A stretch of DNA of 64,000 bases from Dicyema japonicum. Its lineage: Eukaryota > Dicyemida > Rhombozoa > Dicyemidae. Under the pieces are notes generated by a model. The model searched no databases. It saw only the letters and a program-made list of their open reading frames with translations, and was not told the DNA's origin. The position numbers and the translations under genes are program-made. How positions within the stretch are numbered: the first letter of the stretch is position 1; each line of letters starts with the position of its first letter. Shown here piece after piece: positions 1 through 11,054 of this stretch. The stretch spans positions 62,001 to 126,000 of the forward strand of contig RDEW01000052.1 of assembly GCA_011109175.1 (NCBI GenBank), given 5' to 3'.

Positions 1-1514
1 CAACATACCCTTCTCAACTCTAAAGAAGAAATATTAATGAGGTCATCTTTGAACCGGTCGCTGTGAGAACATCAAGACTAATTGGAAGCAGATCACAAAT
101 TCTTGTGAATTGTATTAGATCGCTTATCGAAGGAAGTAAAAACATAAAAGAAAAGACATTGCTGGTTCATACAAATAGCTCATTTTAGATTCCAAAACCT
201 TTGTGGACCATAGCGTCTTTTAATACATCACGTCACTTCTAATTTACTGATATATTGTGGCATCAATGATGACTGGGAACTTCCATATAAACTGTATGGA
301 TTGACATAACATTTTAGACATGTTCCAGTTCCCCCGGAAAAGAAAAAAATTGTTTTGTGTTAAATGACTTTAGTTTAATAGCCTATATCCCTTACGAGGG
401 ATTCTGACAGAATCCACATATTTTCAAGCAGGATTACCTCTTATTACTCCAAAGGAACCCCAAGAGGTCTTTTTTCGCATTTATTTTATTGGGTAACCAT
501 TTTCAACGCGTTTGTGAGTCAATAAACTGATTCTAAGCATTTTCTTATAAAACAGCGATATTACTAAAAAACCTCAAATCTCGTAAAAATAGACAAAGTG
601 AATTTTGTTTAGTGGTTTCTAAATATACATACTCGTCCAAAGTTCAAAGACCTCTGTCGTCCTCGATATCCTCTAGTAGACTATAAATATGTTTCACATC
701 AGCAAATACCATTGGATACATTCTTAGGATTTGTCGAAGCATCCCTATTTATATTTTATTGGATGGGATTTTTTGCACTACAAATATAGATCATTGTTGC
801 TTATCTCCCTGGATGTTTTTTGTTAAGTTTCCACTTTGTGATTATTTATTTAACATCCAAAGACAACGGTAAAACCATTCTCGTATTCTGGAGTCAAATC
901 GCATAAGGGCTTCAGAGAAGTCGGTCCGGTTAGATGTTCCCCACAAATCCTTCACTCCGTAACTCTGAAAACCCATCTTTGCATTTCCTCGACCTTCCTC
1001 GTATTTGTCCAAAATGTGGACGGTCCCCACGAGGCGGATGCATGAGAAACATGGCTCGATGTACTGACTTATTTACTTTTATTTCAATATTCCTACTTAG
1101 ATTGTAACTTTTTTTATTTTATTTTAATATTATTTTTTATATTTTTAATAAAATTAAACTTAAATAAAATTGAATCTTGTGAAACACAATATGTCAAATG
1201 ATCCTTTAGTAAATTTGGAGGTTTGTTTGGAGTGGAGGTTAAAGAAATTCTCCCAAATGGGGAAGAAGTTTACATTGAGTAATAAAAAAATAATATTTAA
1301 GACCAATGCTATATACAGATCAAATATCTATGAATAACATAAAACTCACCAATGAGGAGAAAGTTGTAGAAAATTACCACGTTAATAAACTTGATGGAAT
1401 AAGGAAAGACTTAAAGTTTGTTAATTATTTAATATTTTGACTGGCTTATAAAGAAATATCAGTTCTTAGAGATTTTCTTAAACTTTCTTCTGATAATGGT
1501 TACATTTCCTTTGC
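1..1514. other. Intergenic, no supported gene
   Basis: AT-rich DNA without a recognisable gene. A short open frame on the minus strand at 842-1030, extendable upstream to about 1065, has ordinary amino-acid composition but matches no family I know; it could be an exon of an unseen gene or element debris. Confidence 0.5.
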
Positions 1515-2970
1515 TCAACTCCCAATGTCTTCTCCTCCAGTCCGAGCACTGTTTTCTTCATCGTGGGCACCCTCTTTGATTGTTGCCCATGGCTCGTCAA
1601 TATTTTCGTTCACGTGGTCAGTCTGTTCGAAATAGATTCCTTCAGTCTCAGCAATGTTCTTTTTAGCGTAGTCTGACACATACTCACCAATATTCGATTG
1701 CACGTGGCAAGTCCCTCCCAAAGAAATACCACAGTCTTCCATTTTATCGAACTCTTGTAATAATGCTGTGCTTTCTCCTTTATATATAGGGGTTTCTGAC
1801 ATTGCGTCATCAACCCATTGCTGGACGGGGTCATTAAACTCCAAATCTGAGTAATTCGGTAAAACCCCATGTGAAGACCACGAAGATATGCTCATTCTAT
1901 CAGAACTACACATCACAAATCAATCAACCACGTGACCTTCAAAGAATCAGAGTCCTCCAGTACCTTTGATTGAGACATGGGAGAGACCGACTGATGATTG
2001 GAGTCATCCAGGGATATGGTCAGACAAATAAACTCTGTCTCAGAATCCTCGTACTACAAATTCATAGAAAAAAGGACATTAGAACAATTTCCGCAGAAAC
2101 TCCGCATTTTCTGACTCCCACGGAAGACATGGTCTACTAGACTGATCGGTTTATCTGAGCCCCAGTCCTCGATTTTGACCTTGTCGAAGGCATCCATCAA
2201 AAGAAGAAAGAACTCGTGGGCATCCTGCTGCTCGTATGTCCTGAAGTTGGTATATCTGAATCACGAAAACCACAAACTCTCTCCTGAATGAGTCAACAAG
2301 ATCATAGGGATTGTACACCAAAGTAGACGAGAAAAACGAGTTCTTTTTGACCTCATCGACCTGTTCCTTGGCCATTTCCTTGAAGAAGTCGAAGACCGAA
2401 TAAACTAACCCGTTATCATCGTCCTTGAGTCGGCTCCCGAGGAAAAACACGGAATCAAACATCTCTGGAAGAGACACCAGGCACTACCGTAACCACCAGT
2501 CAGACCTGCATGACACTGTTCATATAACACGTGTTCCCGAAGTTTCTGAGCTTGTTTACCTTGGACATATAGTTCCGTGGGCTTTTCAGGAGCTCCAATT
2601 TGGGGATCGACAACTTCTCAATGACCTTGTTACAGAGAAAACATCTGCTTATAATAAACTGGTCACTTGGTCTCCTCTCCGTCGCAGAAAATGCAGTGCT
2701 TTATGTAGCTGAACTCAGACATGTGGTCGTTCACCTCCTCCCGAAGAATCTACACCTTGATATCGGCTTTCTACCATTTTTCCACAGGCCAGGCAACGGA
2801 GGAAATTGTCATCAGTAGTTTGCTACAGTAAATCACAAAGAAACTTCAGTAAAACGGTGAAAGACGTTGACATTCTGTCTGACATGAGTACACCCTCCCG
2901 GATGCTCTGGAATAAGAGATTTATCGTCACCGTAGTTGAGTTCAGTGCTTTTAAACATTTTATCCGTCAT
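1515..2970 (-). CDS. Ubiquitin-specific protease, USP22/USP3-like, eight exons
   Basis: Cysteine protease that removes ubiquitin; relatives (USP22/Ubp8, USP3) act on histones in the nucleus. Seen: an N-terminal zinc-finger UBP with ligand pairs in GGCTHV, CLACGKM, HCIFC and CFLCNK, then the Cys box NFGNTCYMNSVMQ (catalytic Cys codon at 2529-2527), then YEQQDAHEFF, then CGNCSN before a beta strand ending TISLDD. These join only if introns are removed at 2823-2844 (22 nt), 2750-2774 (25), 2645-2666 (22), 2484-2505 (22), 2256-2277 (22), 2054-2077 (24) and 1906-1931 (26). The spliced frame closes at 430 residues. The start is placed at the ATG ending at 2970; an in-frame ATG at 3036 would add a very hydrophobic, less likely leader. 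Odd: the C-terminal His box of the protease fold is not visible; the last exon (1515-1905) is acidic and unlike any USP, so the enzyme may be truncated or fused. The family is secure, the exact orthologue is not. Confidence 0.85.
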
Positions 2971-3339
2971 AAAGAAAAATATCAATGTAATAGTCGCGAG
3001 AATTATTATGACGATTATAAATTGCATAATCGACACATAGATTGTTTTTTGAAATATTGGGTTAAATATTCTTTATTTTTAATAATATTATTTTTTCATT
3101 ATTTTTAATCATTTCTTTAGTATTTATATAAATTGTATTAAAAAATTAATAAAAAGAAATAAGGCGGGTTTCGAGCCACCTAAGGATTTTCTGACTTGGT
3201 ACGCCGCTCTCTTTAAGGGATTTTTTGAAAACACTCACTTGAGTGATTGAAAGACACTTTTCTATTTTATTTCCTACTTGAAGGTTATTTCTTTGTGTAC
3301 CAACTGTCGCAGAAATACTTGGTTACCTTGTACAACTGA

Positions 3340-3440
3340 CGCACTTTCCGAGGATTTTTTGTTTGTTCCATTCGCTGAGCAAATCTCGCTCAAGTAGCCT
3401 GAGAGAGATTAGGCACACATTCAGGGCAGCCGCTCTATGA
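3340..3440 (+). pseudogene. Retroelement C-terminal scrap
   Basis: The sequence matches the last part of the copy at 29490-29740: both share a frame reading FVPxA and the terminal stretch before CTATAT/CTCTATGA (positions 3418-3445 versus 29705-29735). The middle is deleted and the frame is broken. Confidence 0.5.
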
Positions 3441-4194
3441 CCTTTCGTTTATTTTGTTTATAATAAAAGTTGAACCAAAATTGTCCTCGGTGTTAATGAT
3501 GACTCCAATTATTACCACGGGAATCGTATAAAGTTGATTAAATAAACATGGAACCGCCATAAAAATGGCTTATGCATACAAAAAGTTTGTAGTAGAAAGC
3601 AAGTTAAGACTTTTTCATGTAAAAATAATTATTCCGTGTCTTCACTATCAAATAAAAGTTCATTGGAATAGGTTGATCTCTACTAATCGAGTATTCCTAT
3701 TTGGTCCACTTGATTAGGAGGAGCTTGAGGTTTTAAATGTTCCTTTTTATTAAAGAAGTTGCCGTTAGCCTGACAAAAACTTCCAGAAGCAATGCGCATT
3801 TTCTTGTGGCATACTGTCAAGATTCGAGAGATTAACTAAATATCACTAAGATAGTGTATTCCATAGAACTAAAGGGTGTATGCAGAGACATACGAATGAT
3901 GGACCTGAATAAGTCTCACGTTTTATCAAATTAAAATGATTAAAATTCACCAGATGAGTATTAATTGAAACAAGTCGGAAGGTCGAGCCTAGAAGGACAT
4001 AATGGGTTTTCCAGAACATTGGGTTCGCGATCAGGAGAGGTAACTCCCATTGCGTGGTCGATGCCTGCAGGCCATAATGAAACCTCGCCATAACAACTAA
4101 TTTTTTTATCTTTAAATATTTAAAAACATATAAGTTAAAAAAAAGAATTTGTTTATTAAAATAAAATAAAGAATCTTTCAGTTACAAGAAACAT

Positions 4195-4450
4195 TGAGAC
4201 TGTTGATGTTTTCGCCGCGTGGCGCCATGTGGTCCTGCGTGGATAATTGGTTGAATTTTTCTGTTTGTTTTGTCTGTTCCTCCTCTTCCCTTCTTACTAG
4301 AGTGGCGTCATGTGATCCACCTCTCAGGTGGCGTCGAGTGCCAGGCTGGCACGAAAAATGATCATTTGCTGTCCCCCATTCCACTGAAGGAGTTTCCACA
4401 CTGCAAGGAATGGACGTCTTTTACCTTTATGCTGGTTCTGTATGGACTTG
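4195..4450 (+). repeat. Dispersed repeat family A, diverged copy
   Basis: Shares the core TGGCGTCATGTGATCCAC and the following CC.GGCTGGCA-type block with copies at 25540-25705, 25990-26330, 51478-51730 and 52350-52620. It is non-coding as far as I can see. Confidence 0.45.
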
Positions 4451-4859
4451 TGGAAGGACTCTGTTTTCATAACAGTGGAAACTGGATACACTTAATTATT
4501 CACAGTTAACTTCTTTCTCGGTCTATCCGGGTCGGTGAAAAGCTGTTTAGATTGTGACGTGCAGTTTTCATTTCCCCTCTTCCACAATTTTCCACTACCC
4601 CACATTCTGTAATAATCTTAATGAGATTAGAACCTTCCTATGGGTTGTGTGTGGTGCGCCAGTACTCGGGTCAATCAAGTTATAACGATGGTTGACTGTC
4701 ATATGAAACCTATATCTTGAGGAATACCCTCGCCAACAGTCTTATAAAGGTGTTGAACCAACTGCCACATTGTCTTCTATCGCTTCGGTAATTGTTACCA
4801 TTGTGATCAGGAATCTCCATGAGAAAACATTCTTGGTGTTCCCTACAAATTCTTCAAAT

Positions 4860-5110
4860 TTCGTTTAGAAACGAGTACCGAGCAAAAGGCCTGATGGCCC
4901 CTTACTGCTGTACATTCCGGCTGAAGGTTTCATGTATCTACAATGTTTTGGCTTGACGAGTGACGCCGTCATCAGTGAACATCACACTTCGTAACCGGAT
5001 TGTCTACAAAAGGACTCACACCAACAAAAAGAAGTGAAGAACATTCATTGATTCTCCCTCATCGATTGGTTATGATAGCTGTTCTTTGCTTAAAATAAAT
5101 ATCTTTTAAT
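4860..5110 (+). repeat. SINE-like repeat, copy 1
   Basis: About 200 bp are collinear with 36040-36260: both contain the block TGTTTTGGCTTGAC.AGTG, then ACGCC.TCATCAGT, an A-rich middle and the end TGTTCTTTGCTTAAA. The head of copy 2 looks tRNA-derived. Confidence 0.55.
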
Positions 5111-5619
5111 ATTCCCATTTTCTCGTAAAAAATAATAGAATCTTCAGAATCTCTTGAGACAGGTGGATCGCATAACGTCTCTTGAAGAAGGTACGGAATC
5201 CTTTGATGAGCAGTGTGGAAATCTACACGAACCACTTTGATACTAAAGTCACATTGAAGATGGGCAGGATGGTCGTCTTACAAAGACCGTGATAACACTA
5301 AACTAACTATCCACGTGATCCATACATGCTACAGAAGAAAGCTCCTCTTGGCACGATGCTCCTCCCTCAAGTCCAAACAAGCACGTATCCGGCACCGAAT
5401 GCTCATAGACGCATTGACTCGTCCTTCGTATGGCCGTCGTTCTTCACTGGTTATACTCAAGGAGGTTAAAATGTAAGTGAAGAAGCTTGGTGTTTGAGTA
5501 ATTTTTTATGTTTTTAAATAATAAAAATAAAGGATATTTATAAATACTGATTTTGCTGAAAATAAAAGCTATAATAAACGTTGCCAATGACAACAAGAAT
5601 AAATTCAAATTCAAATATT

Positions 5620-5760
5620 GATCCCCCGCCAATTGATGTTGCCTCTCACGTTGGCAATAAAGATCAATTGGAGAAACACTAAGTTTCACGGACGTCATGG
5701 CTTCTGAGTGTAATCGACCTCCCAGGGTCTTGAGGAAGGACAAGACTTATGCACAGAACT
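5620..5760 (-). pseudogene. Retroelement C-terminal fragment
   Basis: Minus-strand frames read FLKTLGGRLH and then FLQLIFIANVRGN. These match the conserved end of the nuclease-type retroelement C-terminus (compare FLKEIGGKLAH and RIGIAVIRGN at 17725-17820). Stops and frame breaks show it is dead. Confidence 0.55.
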
Positions 5761-6303
5761 TCTCAATAGAAACCTGCCTGTCGATCTTTATGAGATATTC
5801 TTGGAGAACGAGTCCCTAATACCTACTTTTGTTCTATTCGGAAGGAAATGAGTGCTTACTGTAAGCGAGGGGTGAGTTTATTAATCTAGATTTCCCAGTG
5901 GGACTGTAAGGGGGCACTAATCGACAGAAGGTGAAGTATGAGGACGAGTGCGAATTTTGTCCACATTGTACCCCAGATGGGAGGAACAGATCGGTGTATA
6001 TAAGCAGTGCAGATTTTGGAGCCTTCTACCAGATTGCTAATTACCGATTTTTTGTCACTAAAGTCCACCAGTTCTACTTATGAAGCCAAATACATTCACT
6101 CATGCTTGTAAGCTTATAAAAACCAACGGGAATGCTAAAATAACAGAGTATTGCCGACATACGGGGCTTCCACTTCACATTAGTCATTTTCCAGTTCAAT
6201 TAAGTCGTTGTCCACTTCAAACAAGTCACCTTCAACTTCAAATAAAAATTTTTTATTCTCCAATGGATATGCTGCAGTGTCGCAGCCGAACTGTACTCTG
6301 TAG

Positions 6304-8212
6304 GGTTAGAGCAGTGTTTCCCAACCCGGGTTCTGCGAAGTTCAAAAAAATTTTTTTAAATATTTTTTCAAAAGAATAATTTTTCAAAACGAATTAGTTT
6401 AATTTGCGCGTGTCTAAATGGAGTCTTGTGACAGTGCACATTTTAAAGTTCGATCGTATCGAGAAAGTTATATTGCCTTCGGTTTCACATGGACTGGGGA
6501 GATGGATTGCCCTCTGTGTTGTTTGCGGTGACAAACTTGCGAATAGTGCCTATGGCTCCAACGAACCTTAGAAGTCTTTTCTCCACCAAGCACCCTGAAC
6601 TTTCAAAGAAAAAAATAAATATTTTATGCGGAAATTGTACCAGAATGAAGTTCAAGCATCCCGTTTTAAAAAAATTCAAAATAAACGAAAAAACACTGCT
6701 AGTTATGGTGTTGCTGAGATTGCCGCTAAAAACATGAAATCGCATACTCTCGCCGAAACTGTTATTTTTCCTGCATGCAAAGTAGTGAAGATAATGTTCG
6801 GAGAAATTACTGTCGCTGAGCTCGACTTAATTCCTATTTCTAATAAATCTGTGAGCAGACGCATCAAGGATATGTCTGATGACATTGAAACCACTTTGGT
6901 TCGGCGAATAAAAAATCTGTGTGTTTTTGCGCTTCAAGTGGATGAAAGCTCGGATATTACAGGAGGAATGCAACTCCTCGTTTTCGTTCGATGTATAAAC
7001 CATAAATCCATTGTTGAAGATTTTCTTTGCTGCAAGAGTTGCTCGGAACAAAAAAGGGATATGACATCTTCAATCTTATAAATTCATATTTTGAGGATAT
7101 AAAGTGTATTGGAATGCATGTGTGGGTATCTGCACTGATGGTGCTCCAGCAATGACTGGGCCATTTAAAGGCTATGTCTCTATTGCAAAAAATAAGAATC
7201 CGAACATTATCCACACGCATTGTTCTCTTCATCGCAAGGGATTGGTCGCAAACTATTAGGCAGGAACTTAAATGTGCTTTGGACATGGTTGTAAAAATAA
7301 TTAATTACACCACATAAGGTCGTTGAAATTGCGACAGTTCTCGAAACTTTGTGAAAATGCACTCAATTTTGATTTTGCCTACTGAAGCAAGATGGCTCTC
7401 AAAGGGAAACGTGTTAATTCGTTTCTATGATCAAAGACACGAATTGTTGGCCTTTTGATGCAAGAGAAGTTGAATGACTTTATTGAATGCCTCAATGATG
7501 AATGTTGGTGTTGCAAATTAGCATACCTCGCCGATATTTTTCATGAACTCAATGTTCTCAGTAGCAGCATGCAAGGAAGAAATGAAAATCCATTGAGTTG
7601 CTTTTCTGAAAAAGCTACAAATATGGAAACGACATATCACAAACTTGGAAATGTTCCCTCATGTGCAAGAAAGAATTTTTAAAGAAATTGTTCCACAAAT
7701 TGTAGACCCGAGTCACTATTTACATGTACGAATAATTATTTTCCACCCATATCAGTTGAACTCTATGCTCAGTGCGGAATCCTTTTGCTGAGTAAGAAAT
7801 AATTGAAAACGAGCCATCATTGGAGGAAGAAAACGCTAAAAAGGAATATTACAGCTTGATATTGATTCGTTTTGGCTGATTGCAAAAAAATCCTACAAAC
7901 AAAGCTTTAAGAGTTTTGGTCCAGTTTTCAACGACTTATCTCTGTGAAAGTGGATTTTCTGCATTAGCAAATATAAAGCATAAAAACCGCGCGAACCTAC
8001 TGTATGTGGAAGACCTGCGTTTATCCCTGTCAAGGACAGGCTAAATATTACAGAGCTATGCAAGAGACATCAACCATCTCACTAACTAGCATTTATTTTT
8101 TATATTAGTAAAAAACTGATTATTGTTAAAAACTTATAAGGGTTCCGTATGAAATTAAAAATGTCTATAGGGTTCCGTGCTCTCAAAAAGGTTGGGAACC
8201 ACTGAGTTAGAG
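6304..8212 (+). mobile_element. ZBED5-like hAT DNA transposon, structurally complete
   Basis: The element runs 6312-8204 (1893 bp). Terminal inverted repeats are CAGTGTTTCCCAACC at 6312-6326 and its complement at 8190-8204, with one mismatch in 15. They are flanked by a near-perfect 8-bp target duplication, GGTTAGAG (6304-6311) and AGTTAGAG (8205-8212). This size of duplication and the CAGTG...CACTG ends are typical of hAT elements. The internal coding region is decayed (next entry). Confidence 0.9.
6418..8090 (+). pseudogene. hAT transposase, ZBED5/FAM200-like, decayed
   Basis: Remnant of a transposase that would cut and paste the element. The longest intact piece is 6626-7081. Domain order survives in changing frames: a BED-type zinc finger near 6500-6600 (CVVC, then HLSTKHPELS), the segment AHTLAET-VIFPACK-like at 6740-6785, SVSRRIKDMSDDIE at 6850-6885, LQVDESSDITG at 6935-6965, an RNase H-fold region with a garbled RWLSKGN at 7385-7410, LAYLADIFHELN at 7520-7560, and the hAT dimerisation end [13 protein letters not shown] at 7930-7968. 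At least several frameshifts and stops make it non-functional. Related ZBED5 proteins were domesticated in vertebrates; nothing here suggests domestication. Confidence 0.85.
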
Positions 8213-8239
8213 AATGTGTAACCAGGAAGACAGAACTCT

Positions 8240-8400
8240 TACAGACGATCCTTGACATCACTGCCGACATAATTGACTTGTGTTGCCTCTTAGCATAGCA
8301 ACAGAGAAATCAATTGGGGGAGCCGTTTGGTATTGCATCCTCTTCTGAGTGTAGGCAGACATCCTAGGTTCTTTAGAAAAGACACGAGCCCCTGTTTATC
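8240..8400 (-). pseudogene. Retroelement C-terminal fragment
   Basis: The minus strand reads SFLKNLGCL followed by LPQLISLLLC, the same tail module as at 5620-5760 and 24230-24640. It has short, broken frames. Confidence 0.45.
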
Positions 8401-8844
8401 GTGACCTCAATCAGTAATAAACGGAATTAAGAACTAATCAAAACATAAGTTTAAACGGAATTTTATTTGAAATCGAGAATGAATATAATTTTTATTCCTT
8501 CGACGTTTCCAGAAATTTCTCCCTCAAAAGAATCATCCGCAGCGAAAAAGCAATGATAATACGTTTTTACATTTTCTTGTATTCTCGTTGCGTCACGATA
8601 GATCGCATGAACCATTAAAAGGATCAATTTTTCTACTTTTTAATAAACATTATTAGCAGGGAACTATTCTCTTCACTAAAAACTCAAAGTTTTTTAATTC
8701 AGAAAACAATTTATTGCATAACAAGACAATCATAATAATCCAGCTGATGGATGGAATGGCTGTTTGTCTGACAACTGCCAGAGAAATCTTTTAGAACAGC
8801 TATTCGGCTTCCTGAGGGTGATTACTCACTTTCGAAATCATTGA

Positions 8845-9090
8845 CCCAAGCGATCTTAGAAAAGAGACTGTCTTGGGTTCGAAGACTCCACTCCTCTCGA
8901 CAGCAACGGACTGTACATGGAATCTGTCGTATTTTCTATCTTGAAAGAGGATGTCGTATTTTCTATCTTGAAATCCTCGAAAGTCTGAGCAGTCTCTTCA
9001 GCTTTCAACGCAGAACCGGCAAGTCTCGACTGGGAAAAAGTGTCGACACAGGTTCCATCCCAAATCAAGCATTTCCGCGAGAGAAAGGGA
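8845..9090 (-). pseudogene. Retroelement nuclease-domain fragment
   Basis: The minus strand carries LIWDGTCVDTFSQS, the conserved catalytic-region motif of this C-terminal nuclease (compare LVWDCTVVDSFSNS at 17530-17570). A 20-odd-base tandem duplication at about 8925-8975 repeats KIENTT in the protein. Confidence 0.65.
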
Positions 9091-9281
9091 TAACTTTCCA
9101 GTCTTTTAATATTTCAATTTCAGACTTGATGCCCCTGGTGTAAATCACTATGAGTGAGATAGAGCCTCTTCTCCATTGCGGACCAGAATTGCTAAGTTTT
9201 GAATAACTCAAAAACTGATGTTAAACAATTAATAACATATTAGTAGAGAACTAAAAGTTGGGAGAACAAATTGAGATAATT

Positions 9282-9960
9282 TTAATGAATATTATGCAGT
9301 TCCACGACAGAATGCTCAGGACAGTGGAATCTAAGGCCCGTCGCCTGGTCCACACAGTCACAGATTAGTTCTCTATTTTCCACGTTGCATTGAACTTTTT
9401 TGTACTTCCCATTTTCCCTGCATCGTGGTAAATATTTAGTGACCCCCAGTGAAATGAGCATCTTTCGTTTGGCCTTGCAGTTCCCTGGGCCCACATTCAA
9501 GCACGGAATTTTCATACTTTGTCCGTCGACCTGAAATGTGGTACTCCACTTGAAAATGCGACTGCTGATCATTCCGTTATCCTCGTTAACGCAAAAACAG
9601 TAATAATTAAACGACTCATTCAAGCACTGGAATTTTGAGTAATATTTCCCCTTGCAGGACGGACCCTCGTGGCCTGCTTTGCGGACTTGAGCAGACAGTT
9701 TACCACAATTAGTCGATTCTAAGCTATAAACAAGGGTCACCAATGTATTTCCTCACAGTGCCGCATCTTTGTTGACACTCGACCATAGTTTTGAACGAAT
9801 TAAGCTCATGAGTTGAACAGAGACCAGCTATAACTTGACATTTTGCTGATGAAATGTTAAAAAAGAAGCTGGGCTCCGAACACTGGCTAAATTCCACGTT
9901 GTGATAGCAGAGACTGTATTGTTTTGGATCACCTTTAATGGGGTATAAAAAATCACAAAA
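9282..9960 (-). CDS. Secreted Kunitz-like plus two thyroglobulin type-1 domains, 5' end open
   Basis: Probably an extracellular protease inhibitor or matrix protein. Both thyroglobulin type-1 repeats (which often inhibit cysteine proteases) and Kunitz domains (serine protease inhibitors) act outside the cell. Seen in the 3' exon (9282-9718): repeat 1 with PSCKGKYYSKFQC and CFCV; repeat 2 with YLPRCRENGKYKKVQC, CDCVDQATG and a final HC. A 22-nt intron at 9719-9740 joins this to an upstream exon with CSEPSFFFN, KCQ, GLC, NSFKTMVECQQRCG, whose cysteine order resembles a Kunitz domain but with slightly altered spacing. The true start and signal peptide were not resolved; a hydrophobic MISIVFVIFY lies just upstream in another frame and may be the leader exon. 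The thyroglobulin repeats are certain; the Kunitz call is tentative. Confidence 0.75.
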
Positions 9961-11040
9961 ACTATCGAAATCATTCCATCAAATGAGCCATTTGTCGTAA
10001 ATAAATTGCAATATTTCCAGATGTTTATAATTTAGTAGACACATGTGCAGGCTATAATTTTGACTCCCAGCATAGTCAATCTGTGAGAATTTATGTGGGA
10101 CCAAGTGGTTGGTTGGAGGTTGAGATGGTGACGTTCCTTTATAGACGGAATCGGTTCTTGGCTTTGTGATGGATGAATGGTCTTGTCTTTCTTCTCGTGA
10201 GCTCGGACTGATCGAAAAATCTGAGGAAGAGTGTGTCGATGTTTGAGGGATTTTGGATCCTGTCCAACCAAAATCGAGTGAAGATCACCGGTCAAGCTGT
10301 ACGTTTAGGATAATTGTTAATGTGATTATACGTCTGTTGATGGTGACTCTGTTCGTGACAAAGATTGCTGCCATAAAATCATGTTTTTAAAAACTGGAGA
10401 ATTACTTTCTGATTAAACCGCTAAAAAGATCAATAAAACATTAATCACCGGTTTTGTAGGACAGTAAGCTTATTTTTAATAAAAAATTATATAAAAATTT
10501 ATTTTCATTTAAATTTTAAATTAAATTTATTGAACCAGAGAAACACCGTCATAGCCAGAACGGAAAAATTCAGGTGATCGGACCTCCCTCAGCAGTCCTC
10601 GCATGCTCTGACTTGAAGGAAGTGCCGTCCTGGGGTAACTCCTTTAGATGGTTGTTGACTAATGGTCCTCTTTTGGATATAAGGATTAGATCTGGTGCCA
10701 ATAGAGATGGTGAATCACATGACACACGCTAACAATTCGACCTCCATGGAGCCAAAAGGGCACACTAACGTTTCCACTACTTGGAATTATTATTACTAAA
10801 GAGCACTTTCACAGAACCAAAGAACGTTATATTAACTAAGGTCCGTTTGTGCCACACGTTTCGAAATTTGCTTCACTAGGCGTCTCCATCGCCCTCTGCT
10901 TTGAGCATCTGTCCGTAGATCTTCTAAGTCTTTACAGATTTAAGTTTAAAGCAACAAGGAGGGTGACTCTAGGCCTTCCTCTGAACGATGGTTCGGTTGA
11001 ACTGGTGACGTGGTTCTTAAATTATGTCTTTTCACACATG
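9961..11040. other. Intergenic; unassigned minus ORF 10032-10295
   Basis: An 87-codon minus frame upstream of the thyroglobulin gene is hydrophilic and rich in Ser, His and Lys, and matches nothing I know. It could be an exon of a neighbouring gene. The rest is AT-rich with no feature. Confidence 0.4.
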
Positions 11041-11054
11041 TCAAATAATCTGTC

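Larger units (their letters stand above)
3101..6303. other. Intergenic repeat-rich stretch
   Basis: No host gene seen. It holds a retroelement C-terminus scrap (3340-3440), one copy of the dispersed inverted-pair repeat (4195-4450), a SINE-like copy (4860-5110) and a second retroelement scrap (5620-5760); these are listed separately. Other short frames, such as 3846-4091 minus, lack any recognisable motif. Confidence 0.6.

Noticed and set aside
3160-3240. tRNA-like minus-strand segment with CTCGAAACCCGCC
   Set aside because: A T-arm-like stem is visible but the remaining arms do not form; could be a SINE remnant.
9724-9740. 17-nt intron in the thyroglobulin gene
   Set aside because: It leaves the wrong phase; the AG four bases further gives a 22-nt intron and an unbroken frame.
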